A stretch of 57,939 nucleotides of DNA from Actinomycetota bacterium (GCA_016870325.1 VGBV01000002.1:1-57939); one strand, 5' to 3'; counted from the stretch's first letter, positions 8,824 to 20,912 are shown. Program-made: numbers and translations. The notes: generated from the letters alone by a model not told the origin.

Positions 8824-11070
8824 CTAGCGGCGCTCTCTGCGGCCGCCCCGGTCGCCGCCGCGTCCGCCCCGGTCGCCGCCGCGGCCGCGATTGCCGTCGC
8901 GGCGGGGCGGGCCCGGGTCGCCGGTACCGACCTTGGCCAGCTCCTCGGCGCTCTTGCCCTGGACGTCGGGATCCTCGGTCAGGCGCAGGCCGATGCGGCC
9001 GCGCTCCTTGTCGATCTCGACCACGGTGACGTCGATCTCGTCGCCGGAGCTGAGCACGTCCTCCACCGCTCCGACGCGCTCGCCGGGCTTCACGTTGGAG
9101 ATGTGCAGCAGGCCGTCGGTGCCCTTGGTCAACTCGACGAAGGCGCCGAAGTTGGTCGTCTTCACGACCTTGCCCGTCGTGTAGCGGTCGCCGATCTCGG
9201 CCTCCTTGGTGATCGACTCGATCTTCGCCACGCACGCCTCGACGAGCTGGCCGGTGGGCGCGTATACGCGGACCGAGCCATCGTCCTCGACGTCGATCTG
9301 GGCCTCGAACTCCTCGGAGATCGAGCGGATCGTCTCGCCGCCCTTTCCGATCAGGGCGCCGATCTTCTCGGGGTCGATGTGGATCGTGGTGATCCGCGGC
9401 GCGTACTGCGAGAGCTCCCCGCGCGGCCCGTCGATCGACTCGGCCATCCGCTCGAGGATGAACAGGCGGCCCTTGCGAGCCTGCTCGAGGGCGTCCGTGA
9501 GGATCTCCATCGTCACGCCGGTGATCTTGATGTCCATCTGCAGCGCGGTGATGCCGTCTGAGGAACCGGCGACCTTGAAGTCCATGTCGCCCAGGTGGTC
9601 CTCGACGCCGGCGATGTCGGTGAGCACGACGTAGTCGTCACCCTCCTTGATCAGGCCCATCGCCACTCCGGCGACGGGTGCGGAGACCGGAACGCCGGCC
9701 GCCTGCAGCGCCATCGAGGAGGCGCAGACCGAGCCCATCGAGGAGGAGCCGTTGGACTCCAGCGTCTCCGAGACGACCCGCGTCACATAGGGAAACTTGT
9801 CGAGATCGGGGATCGTCGGCTGCAGGGCGCGCTCGGCGAGCGCGCCGTGGCCGATGTCGCGGCGCTTGGGGCCGCGCATGAAGCCCGCCTCTCCCACCGA
9901 GTACGGCGGGAAGTTGTAGTGGTGCCAGAAGGTCTTGCTCTCCTGGAGGCCGAGGTTGTCGACCTTCATGTCCATCCGCGTCGTGCCGAGCGCGACCACT
10001 GAGAAGATCTGCGTCTCCCCGCGGGTGAAGAGCGCCGAGCCGTGAGTCCGGGGCGCGATGTCGACCTCGGTCTCGATCGGCCGGATCTCGTCGCTTGCGC
10101 GGCCGTCGGGGCGCTTCTTGTCGACGGCGATGCGCCTGCGGATCGTGTCCTTCTCGAGCTTCCCGAAGGCGGCCTTGACCTCGCTGCGGCGCTCGCGGTC
10201 GGCCTCCTGGTCGTCACCGGCGGGCGCGTACTGCTCCAGCGCCTCGTCCTCGACGGCGTCGATCGCGTCCTGGCGCTCGAGCTTGGCCTGTATCTGGGTG
10301 GCCTCGTCGAGCTTGGCGCCGTGCGAGCCCTTGATCGAGGACAGCAGCTCCTCGTCGACCTGCGGGGCCTCGACGCTGATCTTCTCCTTGCCGACCTTCT
10401 GGGCCAGCTCCTCCATCGCGGCGGTGAGCTTCTTTATCTCGCCGTGCGCGATGTCGAGCGCGTCGAGGATGTCCTGCTCGCTGACACCGGAGGCGCCCGC
10501 CTCGACCATCAGGATCGCCTCGTCGGTTCCGGCGACGATCAGGTCCAGGTCCAGCTCCTCGTGGGTCTCCTCCTCGGGGTTGACGACGAAATCGCCGTCG
10601 AGCTTCCCGACTCGGACAGAGCCGACGTGCTTGGCCACCGGGATCTCGCTGATCGCGAGGGCCGCGGAGGCGCCGTTCATGGCGAGGATGTCGTAGGGGT
10701 GGACGTGGTCCACCGACATCGGTGTGGACACAAGCTGGGTCTCGCGGTGCCATCCCTTGGGGAACAGCGGCCGCAGCGGACGGTCGATCATGCGCGCGGT
10801 AAGCGTCGCCTTCTCGCCCGCTCGCGCCTCGCGGCGGAAGAAGCTTCCGGGGATCTTGCCCGCGGCGTAGTGGCGCTCCTCGACGTCAACCGTGAGGGGC
10901 AGGAAATCCACGTCGCGGTCGTTGCCGGCTGTGGCTGTGCAGAGGACCATCGTGTCGCCGGCGCGGACGACGACGGATCCGCTCGCCTGCTTGGCGAGTT
11001 TCCCGGTCTCGAAGGAGACCTCGTTGCCTCCAACCTCCGCCGAGACGCGGGTGACTTCGAGCATGCTCAT
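8824..11070 (-). CDS. pnp: Polyribonucleotide nucleotidyltransferase (PNPase)
   Basis: 748-residue phosphorolytic 3'-5' exoribonuclease. Two RNase PH domains (about 10-145 and 330-460) flank an all-helical linker. They are followed by KH ([14 protein letters not shown], about 563-576) and S1 ([17 protein letters not shown], about 635-700). The C-terminus ends in an RGGDRGG-rich tail of about 25 residues, likely RNA-binding. The ATG at 11070 has an AAGGAG ribosome-binding site ten bases upstream, and a second ATG two codons on is less well placed. rpsO lies upstream, separated here by two redox genes and a relic. Confidence 0.97.
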   Translation of the reverse strand: MSMLEVTRVSAEVGGNEVSFETGKLAKQASGSVVVRAGDTMVLCTATAGNDRDVDFLPLTVDVEERHYAAGKIPGSFFRREARAGEKATLTARMIDRPLRPLFPKGWHRETQLVSTPMSVDHVHPYDILAMNGASAALAISEIPVAKHVGSVRVGKLDGDFVVNPEEETHEELDLDLIVAGTDEAILMVEAGASGVSEQDILDALDIAHGEIKKLTAAMEELAQKVGKEKISVEAPQVDEELLSSIKGSHGAKLDEATQIQAKLERQDAIDAVEDEALEQYAPAGDDQEADRERRSEVKAAFGKLEKDTIRRRIAVDKKRPDGRASDEIRPIETEVDIAPRTHGSALFTRGETQIFSVVALGTTRMDMKVDNLGLQESKTFWHHYNFPPYSVGEAGFMRGPKRRDIGHGALAERALQPTIPDLDKFPYVTRVVSETLESNGSSSMGSVCASSMALQAAGVPVSAPVAGVAMGLIKEGDDYVVLTDIAGVEDHLGDMDFKVAGSSDGITALQMDIKITGVTMEILTDALEQARKGRLFILERMAESIDGPRGELSQYAPRITTIHIDPEKIGALIGKGGETIRSISEEFEAQIDVEDDGSVRVYAPTGQLVEACVAKIESITKEAEIGDRYTTGKVVKTTNFGAFVELTKGTDGLLHISNVKPGERVGAVEDVLSSGDEIDVTVVEIDKERGRIGLRLTEDPDVQGKSAEELAKVGTGDPGPPRRDGNRGRGGDRGGRGGDRGGRRERR

Positions 11071-11199
11071 CTCTTATGTACTCCTTCAGCCGCCCGGATG
11101 GCGGCTCTTTCGCTTAAGAACTCTCGTTCTCTGTCGCGGGCATGGTAGCGGCTGCCGGCGCCGCGACCGCCGGCGCAGCTTGACCACGCGACCGCCGGG

Positions 11200-11490
11200 C
11201 CGTGGGGTTCCTTACGCCACGGTCAACCCGACGGGAACCGTGAGCGACATCAAGGGCATCTCGCAGGCGAACGTCACCCGCCCCGCCACCGGCACCTACT
11301 GCACCAACGGACTCTCCCGGGCGTGGGGAACGCCGTGGCAAGCTTGGACTGGGGCGCCCCATTCAAGGCGCAGATCCACGTGATCCTGGAGCCGACCGCC
11401 TTCTGCGCCGGCAGTCAGCTCTCGGTTAGGACTTACACCAGTCTCGAAGCCCCCTTCGATATGCCATTCCATCCGGTGGTCACCTCCTAG
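11200..11490 (+). pseudogene. Frameshifted C-terminal relic of a secreted protein
   Basis: The first frame reads YATVNPTGTVSDIKGISQAN and VTRPATGTYCTNGLS. After a one-base shift in a C/G run near 11310-11318 it continues PGVGNAVASLDW, then FCAGSQLSVRTY and FHPVVTS, ending at TAG 11488-11490. Adding one C to the CCC run restores an unbroken C-terminal domain of the small secreted repeat type with two conserved Cys. The 5' part and any signal peptide are missing, so it is dead whether or not the frameshift is real. It is antisense to pnp and its stop overlaps the DsbA-like stop. Confidence 0.55.
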
Positions 11491-11969
11491 GCCGGCCCGC
11501 TCGAGGCCAGCTGCGCGAGGACCGACTCAAGCTCGCCTTCGAGTAGAGCACCGGCCGCGAAGGCTGCGGGCGTGCCGGTGACGCCGGCGCGGATGCCGCC
11601 GCGGAAGTTTCGGGCGATGCGCTCGGAGACCGCCGAGGAGCGCCGGTCGCGCTCGAAGCGGTCGAGATCAAGGCCAAAGCTCTCCACGCGTTCCCACAGG
11701 TGCGGGTCGTCGACCCGGCCGCGCTCGCCGAACAGCGAGTCGACCATCTCCCAAAACGCACCTTGGGCGCCCGCGGCCTCGGCCGCGGCGTGGAGAGCCG
11801 GCGAGCGGGGGCGCTTCGAGCGCATCGGGAAGTGGCGGAAGCAGAGCCGCAGCGGCAGCGCGCGGATCCGCGGCCATGTGGCCGCGCAGCGCGGGCAGGC
11901 GAGGTCGATGTAGAGGATCGCCTCCGGGCCGTCGCCGGCGACGTGGTCGTCGGGCCCGACGGGTGGCAC
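11487..11969 (-). CDS. DsbA-like thioredoxin-fold protein
   Basis: About 160 residues with a DsbA/FrnE-type fold: a CPRC motif in YIDLACPRCAATWPRIRAL, a long helical insert rich in Ala and Glu, and the late cis-Pro loop GVTGTPAAF. No signal peptide is visible, so it is probably cytoplasmic, unlike periplasmic DsbA. The start is uncertain. GTG 11969 precedes the conserved DHVAGD stretch, and no canonical start with a good ribosome-binding site is seen between it and the peroxiredoxin stop. Proximity to the peroxiredoxin suggests a role in thiol redox repair. Confidence 0.75.
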   Translation of the reverse strand: MPPVGPDDHVAGDGPEAILYIDLACPRCAATWPRIRALPLRLCFRHFPMRSKRPRSPALHAAAEAAGAQGAFWEMVDSLFGERGRVDDPHLWERVESFGLDLDRFERDRRSSAVSERIARNFRGGIRAGVTGTPAAFAAGALLEGELESVLAQLASSGPA

Positions 11970-12073
11970 GACCGCGCTCGTCAGCTCACTCAGCTTTGCA
12001 CCCCCGGCCCGGCGGTCGCGGCCGCCGACTCGGCTCCGGGCGGCCGCGGCATCAGCTCGGCGCGCACGGCGAG

Positions 12074-12526
12074 CTACTCGGCGAGCGCGTCGAAGATCAC
12101 GTTGGCGCCCGGGAACTTGAGCGGCGTCGGCGCCTCGTAGACCCACTCGACCACCCCGTCGGCGTCGATCAGGACGAGCGAGCGGTTGCTCGTGCCCCAC
12201 TTCGGCAGATAGGCGCCGTAGGCGCTCGCGACCTCGCCCTTGGGGTGGAAGTCGGCGAGCAACGGCATCGAGAGCCCGTTCTTCTCGCCGAAGGCCTTGT
12301 GGGCGTAGGCGTGGTCGACGCTGATGCCAAGCAGCTTGGTTCCTGTCGCCTCGATCTCGCCCAGCACCTCCTGATAGACGGAGAGCTGATCGGTGCAGAC
12401 CTCGCTGAAGTCGAGCGGGTAGAAGGCCAGCAGCACCCTGTCGCCGCGCAGGTCCGAGAGCGCCACCTGCTCGCCGTTCTGGTCGGGTAGGGAGAAGTCG
12501 GGCGCCCGAGTTCCAGGCTCGATCAA
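12074..12526 (-). CDS. Peroxiredoxin, AhpC/TSA family
   Basis: 150-residue thiol peroxidase that reduces peroxides. The peroxidatic Cys is in YPLDFSEVC (about residue 44), matching the PxxxS/TxxC motif. The C-terminal half lacks a clear conserved resolving Cys, as in AhpE or 1-Cys types. Starts at TTG 12526, 14 bases after the rpsO stop, so it is in the ribosomal operon. Together with the DsbA-like gene it separates rpsO from pnp, an unusual insertion in a conserved pair. The DsbA-like protein or another thioredoxin-fold protein could be its reductant (inference). Confidence 0.92.
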   Translation of the reverse strand: MIEPGTRAPDFSLPDQNGEQVALSDLRGDRVLLAFYPLDFSEVCTDQLSVYQEVLGEIEATGTKLLGISVDHAYAHKAFGEKNGLSMPLLADFHPKGEVASAYGAYLPKWGTSNRSLVLIDADGVVEWVYEAPTPLKFPGANVIFDALAE

Positions 12527-12540
12527 GGCTTGCCTCGGCC

Positions 12541-12810
12541 TCAGCGGCGCAGGCCGAGCTCGGCGACGAGCGAGCGGTAGCGCTCCAGGTCGCTCTGCTC
12601 GAGGTACCGCAGCAGGCGCCGGCGGCGTCCGACCATCTTCAGCAGTCCGACGCGGGAGTGGTGGTCGTTCGTGTGGGTGCGCAGGTGCTCGGTCAGCTCG
12701 TTGATCTGCTCGGTGAGCAGCGCGACCTGCACCTCGGCCGAACCGGTGTCGCCGGCATCGCGGCCGTACTTGCCGATCAGCTCGGCCTTCTTGTCCTTGG
12801 TCAGCGGCAT
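12541..12810 (-). CDS. rpsO: 30S ribosomal protein S15
   Basis: 89-residue primary 16S rRNA-binding protein. [17 protein letters not shown] and the core [30 protein letters not shown] and [10 protein letters not shown] are all present, with the normal C-terminus [12 protein letters not shown]. The reading frame is open for 15 further codons upstream, but the ATG at 12810 is the family start. Preceded by ribF by 22 bases. Confidence 0.97.
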   Translation of the reverse strand: MPLTKDKKAELIGKYGRDAGDTGSAEVQVALLTEQINELTEHLRTHTNDHHSRVGLLKMVGRRRRLLRYLEQSDLERYRSLVAELGLRR

Positions 12811-12832
12811 TTCGCTCGCGACAGGGTAGCGA

Positions 12833-13729
12833 TCACGCCGCCGGCCCACCGCCATAGGCGGCGCATGCCTCGCGGGCGCGCTCCACGTCGTCCTTCATCG
12901 CCGCGACCAGCTCGTCGACGCTCTCGAAGCGCTTCTCGCCCCGCAGCCTCTCGACGAAGGCGACGCGCAGGTTCCTGCCGTAGAGGTCGCCGTCGAATTC
13001 GAGCATGTGGGACTCGACCAGCAGGCCGCGCCCGGTCTCGAAGGTCGGGCGCACGCCGACGTTGACCGCGGCGGGATGGCCGTTGGCGAAGGCGGCATAG
13101 ACCCCGTGTCCGGGGACCACCAGCTCGTCGTCGGGGACGATGTTCGCGGTCGGGAAGCCGAGCTCGCGGCCGCGCTGGTCGCCGCTGACGACCGCGCCCT
13201 CCAGCATGTAGGGCGCGCCGAGGCAGTGCATGGCCTGCTCCACGTCGCCGGCCGCGACCAGCCCCCGGATCCGGGTCGAGGAGATCGTCTCACCGTCCAC
13301 CTCGACCAGCGGCACCACGCGCGTCTCGAAGCGGCCGTCGCCGGCCAGCATCCCGGCGTCCCCCCTCGCCTTGTTGCCGAAGCGGAAGTTCTCGCCGACC
13401 GAGACCTTGCCGGCGCCGAGCCTCTCGACCAGCACGTGACCGATGAAGTCCTCGGCGCTTCTCTGCGAGAACTCGCGATCGAACGGGATAACCACCAGCT
13501 CCTCCACCCCGAGCCCGTCCAGCACGTCCCGCTTCACGTTGAACGGCATTATCAGCTTCGGGGCCACCTCGGGATGGATCACCGTCAGAGGATGAGGCTC
13601 GAACGTCAGCACCGTGTCCGCGTCGTCGATCACCGCCTGGTGTCCCAGGTGCACTCCGTCGAAGGTCCCGATCGCGACATGGCGATCCCGCGGCTCGGAG
13701 TCTGGAAGTCGGGTGACCTTGATGCTCAT
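12833..13729 (-). CDS. ribF: Bifunctional riboflavin kinase/FAD synthetase
   Basis: 298 residues. The N-terminal nucleotidyltransferase has [10 protein letters not shown] (about 22-31) and TFEPHP. The C-terminal flavokinase has [15 protein letters not shown] (about 195-209), the ATP/Mg loop. It makes FMN, then FAD. The distance from the GHxxx helix to TFEPHP is only about ten residues, some 12-15 shorter than in the usual enzyme, so the first Rossmann helix is trimmed. Lies between truB and rpsO as in many bacteria. Confidence 0.95.
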   Translation of the reverse strand: MSIKVTRLPDSEPRDRHVAIGTFDGVHLGHQAVIDDADTVLTFEPHPLTVIHPEVAPKLIMPFNVKRDVLDGLGVEELVVIPFDREFSQRSAEDFIGHVLVERLGAGKVSVGENFRFGNKARGDAGMLAGDGRFETRVVPLVEVDGETISSTRIRGLVAAGDVEQAMHCLGAPYMLEGAVVSGDQRGRELGFPTANIVPDDELVVPGHGVYAAFANGHPAAVNVGVRPTFETGRGLLVESHMLEFDGDLYGRNLRVAFVERLRGEKRFESVDELVAAMKDDVERAREACAAYGGGPAA

Positions 13730-13739
13730 GGGATTGCAC

Positions 13740-14570
13740 TCACGCGAGGACTACCTCGGGCCGCAGATTCTCACCATCCGGCCGCCCGATTGCGATCAGC
13801 CTGCCCTCGTGCGTCATCCGGAAGCGCTGGTCGGGGTCGCGGGGCTCCCCCGACGAACAGTCCCCCGTGAGGATGGGGGCCCCCGCGTCCCCTCCCACCG
13901 CCCGCCCGTGGCTGACCGCACCGGCCTCAGAAGCATCGAGGGCCCGCTCGGGGAGGAAAGCCATGAGGTCCTCCGCCGTGATCTCGCGGCTGGAACCCTG
14001 TGGAACACGGTGCGGGCCGATGGCGGTCCGGCGCAGGGACTCGCAATAGGAGTCGCCGAGGGCCTCGATCAGGGTGCGGATGTAGGTCCCGGAAGAGCAT
14101 TCGATCTCGAAGGTTGCGCGTTCGGAATCGCTGTTCAGCAGCTCGGCGCGGTGGATCGTGACGGTCCGGGTCGGGCGCTCGGGGGCCTCCTCGCCGCGGT
14201 GGGCCTTCTTGTAGAGGCGCTCGCCGCCGACCTTGACGGCGGAGGTCATCGGCGCGGTCTGCTCGATCTCGCCTCTGGGCAGCTCGAGGCGCTCGGGGAT
14301 CGCGCCCGTCTCGGTCAGCTCGCCGTCGGGATCGCCGGTCGTCGATGTCCAGCCCAGCCGCGCGGTCGCCAGATACGTCTTGGGCAGCTCCAGCAGATAG
14401 CGCTGGAGGCGGGTGGCCCTGCCGAGCAGCACGATCAGCAGGCCGGAGGCGAACGGATCGAGCGTGCCGGCGTGGCCCACCTTGACGCCTTCGCGCTCGC
14501 GACGAACCCGGATGACCACATCGTGCGAAGTCGGTCCGGCGGGCTTGTCCACCAGCAGGGCGCCGCTCAC
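13740..14570 (-). CDS. truB: tRNA pseudouridine-55 synthase
   Basis: 276 residues. The start GALLVDKPAGPTSHDVV and the catalytic-Asp motif KVGHAGTLDPFASGLL (Asp near residue 40) define TruB, which isomerises U55 in the T loop of tRNAs. The second conserved region SSGTYIRTLIEALG is also present. The C-terminal part is a small PUA-like region. Ten bases separate its stop from the ribF start. Confidence 0.96.
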   Translation of the reverse strand: MSGALLVDKPAGPTSHDVVIRVRREREGVKVGHAGTLDPFASGLLIVLLGRATRLQRYLLELPKTYLATARLGWTSTTGDPDGELTETGAIPERLELPRGEIEQTAPMTSAVKVGGERLYKKAHRGEEAPERPTRTVTIHRAELLNSDSERATFEIECSSGTYIRTLIEALGDSYCESLRRTAIGPHRVPQGSSREITAEDLMAFLPERALDASEAGAVSHGRAVGGDAGAPILTGDCSSGEPRDPDQRFRMTHEGRLIAIGRPDGENLRPEVVLA

Positions 14571-14583
14571 GGCCTGGTCCGGG

Positions 14584-15582
14584 TCAGAGCTGGGCTGTGA
14601 CGTGGGCGCGGAGGAACTCCACGACCTCGTCGTAGGAGAGGTCGGTGCCGAAGCCGGCCGCGCGCTGATGGCCGCCTCCGCCCTGCTCCCGGGCGATCGC
14701 CGAGACGTCGATGCGGCCGTCGGTCGAGCGCAGGCTGACCTTGCGGCCCGCGCGTCCGCGCTCGGGCTGGTCGCGGACGACGCCCGCGACCAGCGTCCCG
14801 TCGATCGTGCGCAGGTGGTCGATGATGCCCTCGGTCAGGGTCTCGCTGGCGCCGGTCACCTCGTAGTCGTGCTCGGAGATGTAGGTGACCGCGAGCGCGC
14901 CGTCGTCGTGGAGCTCGATCTTCTCGAGCGCCCGCGCGATCAGCTTCAGCTTCTCGAGCGGCGCGTGCTCGTAGAGGCGGCGGTAGATGTCGTTGACGTT
15001 GACGCCGGCCTCGACAAGCGCGGCGGCCATCCGGTGCGTGCGGGCGTCGGTGTTCTCGTACATGAACTTGCCCGTGTCGGTGACCAGGCCGACGTAGAGC
15101 GCGGTCGCGATCCCGGGCGTGATCTCGACGCCGAGGCGACCCGCCAGGTCGAAGACGATCTCGGCCGTGCTCGAGGCCTCGACGTCCACCAGGTTTGTCG
15201 TGCCGAAGCGCGTGTTGTCGTGGTGATGGTCGACGTTCAGCACCTTCTCGCCGTCGCGGGTGAGGAAGTCGACCGGCATCCGGTCGATGTTGCCGCAGTC
15301 GAGGAAGACCACGACCCGGTCGGCCATGTCCGCGGGCGGCTCGTGGAAGACCTCCTCCAGCGGCATGAAGCGGTACTCGACCGGAAGGGGGAACTCCTTG
15401 GCGGCCAGGAACATGATCGAGTCCTTGCCGAGCGCCCGCAGGATGCTGTGGGTCGCGAGCAGGGAGCCGAGCGCGTCCCCGTCGGGGTTCTCGTGCGTGG
15501 TCAGCAGGAAGCGGTCGCCGTCGCGGATCTCCTCGACGACCCGGTCGAGCTCCGACTTCACGATCTGGGCCGCCTCGGTCAT
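14584..15582 (-). CDS. nrnA: DHH-family oligoribonuclease / pAp phosphatase
   Basis: 332-residue DHH/DHHA1 phosphoesterase. Metal motifs are HENPDGDALGS (about 30-40), VFLDCGNIDR and the signature DHHHDN (about 117-122). The C-terminal DHHA1 glycine motif is GGGGHQRAAGF. NrnA proteins degrade short RNA oligomers and dephosphorylate pAp, fitting an RNA-processing operon. Overlaps the rbfA stop by four bases and precedes truB by 13 bases. Confidence 0.93.
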   Translation of the reverse strand: MTEAAQIVKSELDRVVEEIRDGDRFLLTTHENPDGDALGSLLATHSILRALGKDSIMFLAAKEFPLPVEYRFMPLEEVFHEPPADMADRVVVFLDCGNIDRMPVDFLTRDGEKVLNVDHHHDNTRFGTTNLVDVEASSTAEIVFDLAGRLGVEITPGIATALYVGLVTDTGKFMYENTDARTHRMAAALVEAGVNVNDIYRRLYEHAPLEKLKLIARALEKIELHDDGALAVTYISEHDYEVTGASETLTEGIIDHLRTIDGTLVAGVVRDQPERGRAGRKVSLRSTDGRIDVSAIAREQGGGGHQRAAGFGTDLSYDEVVEFLRAHVTAQL

Positions 15583-15917
15583 TCGTCCTCTGCGAGCAGC
15601 TCGGAGAGCCGCGCCCCTCGCTCGATGCTCTCGTCGTACTGGAAGGTCAAGGTCGGTGTCCGCTTGGTCCTCATCTCCGAGGCGATCCGGGACCGCAGGA
15701 AGCCGTGTGAGGAGCGTAGGCCTTCGAGCGCGCTCTCGCGCTCCTGATCGCTTCCGAGCACGCTGACGAACACGCGCGCGGCGCGCAGGTCAGGAGAGGT
15801 GTCTACGTCGGTCACGGTCACGAAACCGATCCGCGGGTCTTTCAGGTCCATCGCTATCGCGGCAGCGAGGACCTCGCGAATCGCCTCGTTGACGCGCCGC
15901 ATTCGAGCGGTTGGCAT
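15579..15917 (-). CDS. rbfA: Ribosome-binding factor A
   Basis: 112-residue KH-like 30S maturation factor. The N-terminal TARMRRVNEAIREVLAAAI helix, the DPRIGFVTVTDVDTSPDLRAARVFVSV sheet core (split by short variable positions) and the closing LTFQYDESIERGARLSELL are typical. Follows the DUF503 gene in the conserved nusA-infB-rbfA order. It begins at ATG 15917. Confidence 0.95.
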   Translation of the reverse strand: MPTARMRRVNEAIREVLAAAIAMDLKDPRIGFVTVTDVDTSPDLRAARVFVSVLGSDQERESALEGLRSSHGFLRSRIASEMRTKRTPTLTFQYDESIERGARLSELLAEDE

Positions 15918-15978
15918 CCCTTTGTTGACGTTAACAGCATCCCCGCAACCCAGGACCGGTCCCCGTGGCCGCGTGAAC

Positions 15979-16275
15979 CTATGCGCGGATGTCCTCGAGG
16001 CTCAGCAGGTCGCGCTCGAACGAGCAGTCCCCGTCGCAGGCGCTCTCGACCAGCCGCTCGAGCTCGTCGGCTCGATCGCCGACCCTCGAGTCCCCCACCA
16101 GCGCGCAGACCAGCGTCGCCCGCTGCCACTTGTCGTGACCCTCGGTCTCGGAGACCGCCGCCCCGAAGTTGTGCAGCCGGTCCTTCAGCGACTTCAGCCG
16201 CTTGCGCTTCCCCTTCAGGTCGTGCACGTCGCCGAAGTGCAGCTCTGCCTCGACGACGCATACGAAGACGGTCAC
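15979..16275 (-). CDS. DUF503 (YlxP-like) family protein
   Basis: 98-residue small alpha/beta protein. MTVFVCVVEAELHFGDVHDL and LKGKRKRLKSLKDRL followed by ATLVCALVGDS match the DUF503/YlxP family. These are found between infB and rbfA in many Gram-positive genomes and are thought to act in ribosome maturation, but the molecular function is not established. The stop-to-rbfA gap is 61 bases. Confidence 0.9.
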   Translation of the reverse strand: MTVFVCVVEAELHFGDVHDLKGKRKRLKSLKDRLHNFGAAVSETEGHDKWQRATLVCALVGDSRVGDRADELERLVESACDGDCSFERDLLSLEDIRA

Positions 16276-16309
16276 GGAGCCTGCTCCGCTTCGCGTCCGC
16301 CGGCTCCGG

Positions 16310-18631
<2,322 letters not shown>

Positions 18632-18640
18632 TGCCGTCCG

Positions 18641-20359
18641 CTACCCCTCGCTTCCCTGCTTCTCGGCGGCCTCTTCGGTGATCTCCTCTGCCTCGGCGAC
18701 CACCTCTTCCTCCTGCTCTTCGGTTTGCTCGTCCTCCTCGGCCTCGGCGGCGGGCTCCTCCTCCGTCTCTTCCTCGGCCGCCTCGGGCTCGCCCTCCTGC
18801 TCGGACTCGGCCTCGAGCTCCTCCTCGGCCTCGGCGACGCCCTCGATCGCGGCCTCGGCCTCCGCGGCCTCGGCCTCCGCGGCGGCGGCCTCGGCGGCCT
18901 CCGCCTCCTCCGCGGCCCTGCGCTCCGCCTCGGCCTCGTCGAACTCGGCCTCCGCGCGCTTCACGATCGTCGCCACGGCCGAGCTCTCGGCGTCGGGATC
19001 GGCGAGCACGGTGACGTCCTCGTCGCTGAGCGGGGTCAGCACCGCCGCCTGGTTGGTCGAGAAGCGCGCCAGCGCCTGATGCTGGGGCAGGCCGCAATAG
19101 CGGGAGCCCTCGAGCCCGGCGTTGGGGCAACGGCGGCCGGTGGTGAGCACGGCGGCGCAGCGCCCGTCGGCGACCTCCTCGCCCTCGTACTCCATCTCCT
19201 CCTCCTGCTGGGAGAACTCGGTCTCCGAGGTGATGTCCACCTTCCAGCCGGTCAGGCGCGCCGCCAAGCGCGCGTTCTGGCCGTCGCGGCCGATCGCCAG
19301 CGAGAGCTGGTCGTCGGGCACGATCACCGTCGCCTCCTTGGTCTCGTCATCGACCAGGACCTCGCGGACCCGGGCGGGCGAAAGCGCCTTGGCGACGAAA
19401 CGGGCCGGCTCGTCGTTGTAGGGGATGATGTCGATCTTCTCGCCGCGCAGCTCGCTGACGACCATGCGCACGCGCGAGCCGCGAGGGCCGACGCAGGCGC
19501 CGACCGGATCGACGCCGTCGGCGTGGGAGATGACCGCGATCTTCGAGCGCCAGCCGGGCTCGCGGGCCACGCCGGTGATCTCCACCAGCTTGTCCGCGAT
19601 CTCGGGGACCTCGAGCTCGAACAGCTTCTTGATCAGCTCCGGATTGCGGCGCGAGACCACGATGCTCGGCCCCTTGTTCTCGGAGGAGACGTCGGTGATC
19701 ACGGCCTTGACCCGCATGCCGTGGTCGTAGCGCTCGTTGTAGACCTGCTCGGATCGAGGCAGCAGCGCCTCCACCCGCTCGCGAAGCTGCACCAGGGTGT
19801 AGCGGTTGTCGGACTGCTGGATGATCCCGGTCACCAGCTCTCCGACGCGGTCCTTGTACTCCTCGTACATCATCCCGCGCTCGGCCTCGCGGATCCGCTG
19901 CAGGATCACCTGCTTGGCGGTCTGGGCGGCGATGCGCCCGAAGTCGTCGGGTGTCACGTCCTTGGTCTTGAGGTCGTCCATGTAGGGCGCCAGGCGCTCC
20001 TGCTCGACCTCGGGCTCCTCGGCCTCGCGGCGCTCGCCCGTCTCGGGGTCGACGCTGGGGCCCGTCTGCTGGATCTCGGGCACCGGCTCGCCCGCGGCCT
20101 CGGCTGCCTCGGCGGCCTGCAGCTGCTCCTCGAACTGCTCGTCCAGCAGCCTCGTCTCGAGGTCCTCGGGGACCATCAGCTCGAAGACCCGGAAGTCTGC
20201 GGTGTCGTGGTCGAGCTCGACCTTCGCGTACTTGGCCGCGCCGGGAGTCTTCTTGTAGGCCGAGAGCAGCGCGTCGGCGAGCGCGTCCATCAGGGTGTCG
20301 GCGTCGATCCCCTTCTCCTGCTCGAGCGCCTTGACTGCGTCCACGATCTCCTGGGTCAC
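18641..20359 (-). CDS. nusA: Transcription factor NusA with zinc-knuckle-like and acidic tail
   Basis: 572 residues against about 350 in typical actinobacterial NusA. The N-terminal RNAP-binding domain, S1 (about 155-225) and two KH domains ([18 protein letters not shown] and [20 protein letters not shown]) are normal to about residue 388. Then comes C-x8-C-x10-C-x3-[21 protein letters not shown] (about 405-430). This resembles the small Cys/His knuckle in which GxRC and YCxxH are conserved. A helical segment and about 120 mostly Glu/Ala residues end the protein. GTG start 20359 overlaps the rimP stop by four bases. Confidence 0.96.
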   Translation of the reverse strand: MTQEIVDAVKALEQEKGIDADTLMDALADALLSAYKKTPGAAKYAKVELDHDTADFRVFELMVPEDLETRLLDEQFEEQLQAAEAAEAAGEPVPEIQQTGPSVDPETGERREAEEPEVEQERLAPYMDDLKTKDVTPDDFGRIAAQTAKQVILQRIREAERGMMYEEYKDRVGELVTGIIQQSDNRYTLVQLRERVEALLPRSEQVYNERYDHGMRVKAVITDVSSENKGPSIVVSRRNPELIKKLFELEVPEIADKLVEITGVAREPGWRSKIAVISHADGVDPVGACVGPRGSRVRMVVSELRGEKIDIIPYNDEPARFVAKALSPARVREVLVDDETKEATVIVPDDQLSLAIGRDGQNARLAARLTGWKVDITSETEFSQQEEEMEYEGEEVADGRCAAVLTTGRRCPNAGLEGSRYCGLPQHQALARFSTNQAAVLTPLSDEDVTVLADPDAESSAVATIVKRAEAEFDEAEAERRAAEEAEAAEAAAAEAEAAEAEAAIEGVAEAEEELEAESEQEGEPEAAEEETEEEPAAEAEEDEQTEEQEEEVVAEAEEITEEAAEKQGSEG

Positions 20360-20850
20360 GAGGTCACCTCGGTGTTGGCGTTGTCGGGGGCGGGCTCGGC
20401 GTCGCCGGCGAGCGACTCGCCGGCGTCCACCAGGTTGGCGCGACGCACCTCCGCGAGCGGGATCGCGATCGGGTCGCCGTCGACCTCGACCGTGAGCCCA
20501 TCGGCACCGGCGGCCTCGAGCGGACCGGTGAAGCTGCGGCGGCCGCCGATCTCGCGCTCGGTCCGGACGCGGACGCGGCTGCCCAGGAAGCGCTCGAAGT
20601 GCTCGGGCTTGGTCAGCGGACGCTCGGGGCCGGGCGATGAGACCTCCAGCGCCCAGTCCTCATTCAGGTCCTCGAGCCGGCGTGTGACTCGCTCGCACAG
20701 CTCCAGGTCGACGCCCTCGGGCCGGTCGATGACCAGACGCAGCCGCTCGGCCGCGACCTGCTCGAGAGAGATCAGCTCGACCTCGGGCATCGCCTCGGCG
20801 AGCCTGCCCTCGACCTGATCCTGGATCCGCTCTAGCTCTTCGGTGCTCAT
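20356..20850 (-). CDS. rimP: Ribosome maturation factor RimP
   Basis: 164 residues: MSTEELERIQDQVEGRLAEA, a two-domain RimP fold with the family segments LRLVIDRPEGVDLELCERVTR and LEVSSPGPERPLTKPEHFERF. It is needed for 30S maturation. I use the ATG at 20850. The frame is open for another 200 bases, but that extension crosses the promoter and leader terminator. First gene of rimP-nusA-infB. Confidence 0.94.
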   Translation of the reverse strand: MSTEELERIQDQVEGRLAEAMPEVELISLEQVAAERLRLVIDRPEGVDLELCERVTRRLEDLNEDWALEVSSPGPERPLTKPEHFERFLGSRVRVRTEREIGGRRSFTGPLEAAGADGLTVEVDGDPIAIPLAEVRRANLVDAGESLAGDAEPAPDNANTEVTS

Positions 20851-20912
20851 CTGGGGATTGACTGCAGCTCTCCGTCGCTCATCTGACTCCGTCGCGCACC
20901 GGGTCCGGGCCC

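Noticed and set aside
8824-8900. Short GGTCGCCGCCGCG-type repeats at the pnp 3' end
   Set aside because: They encode the RGGDRGG tail of PNPase and are not an independent repeat element.
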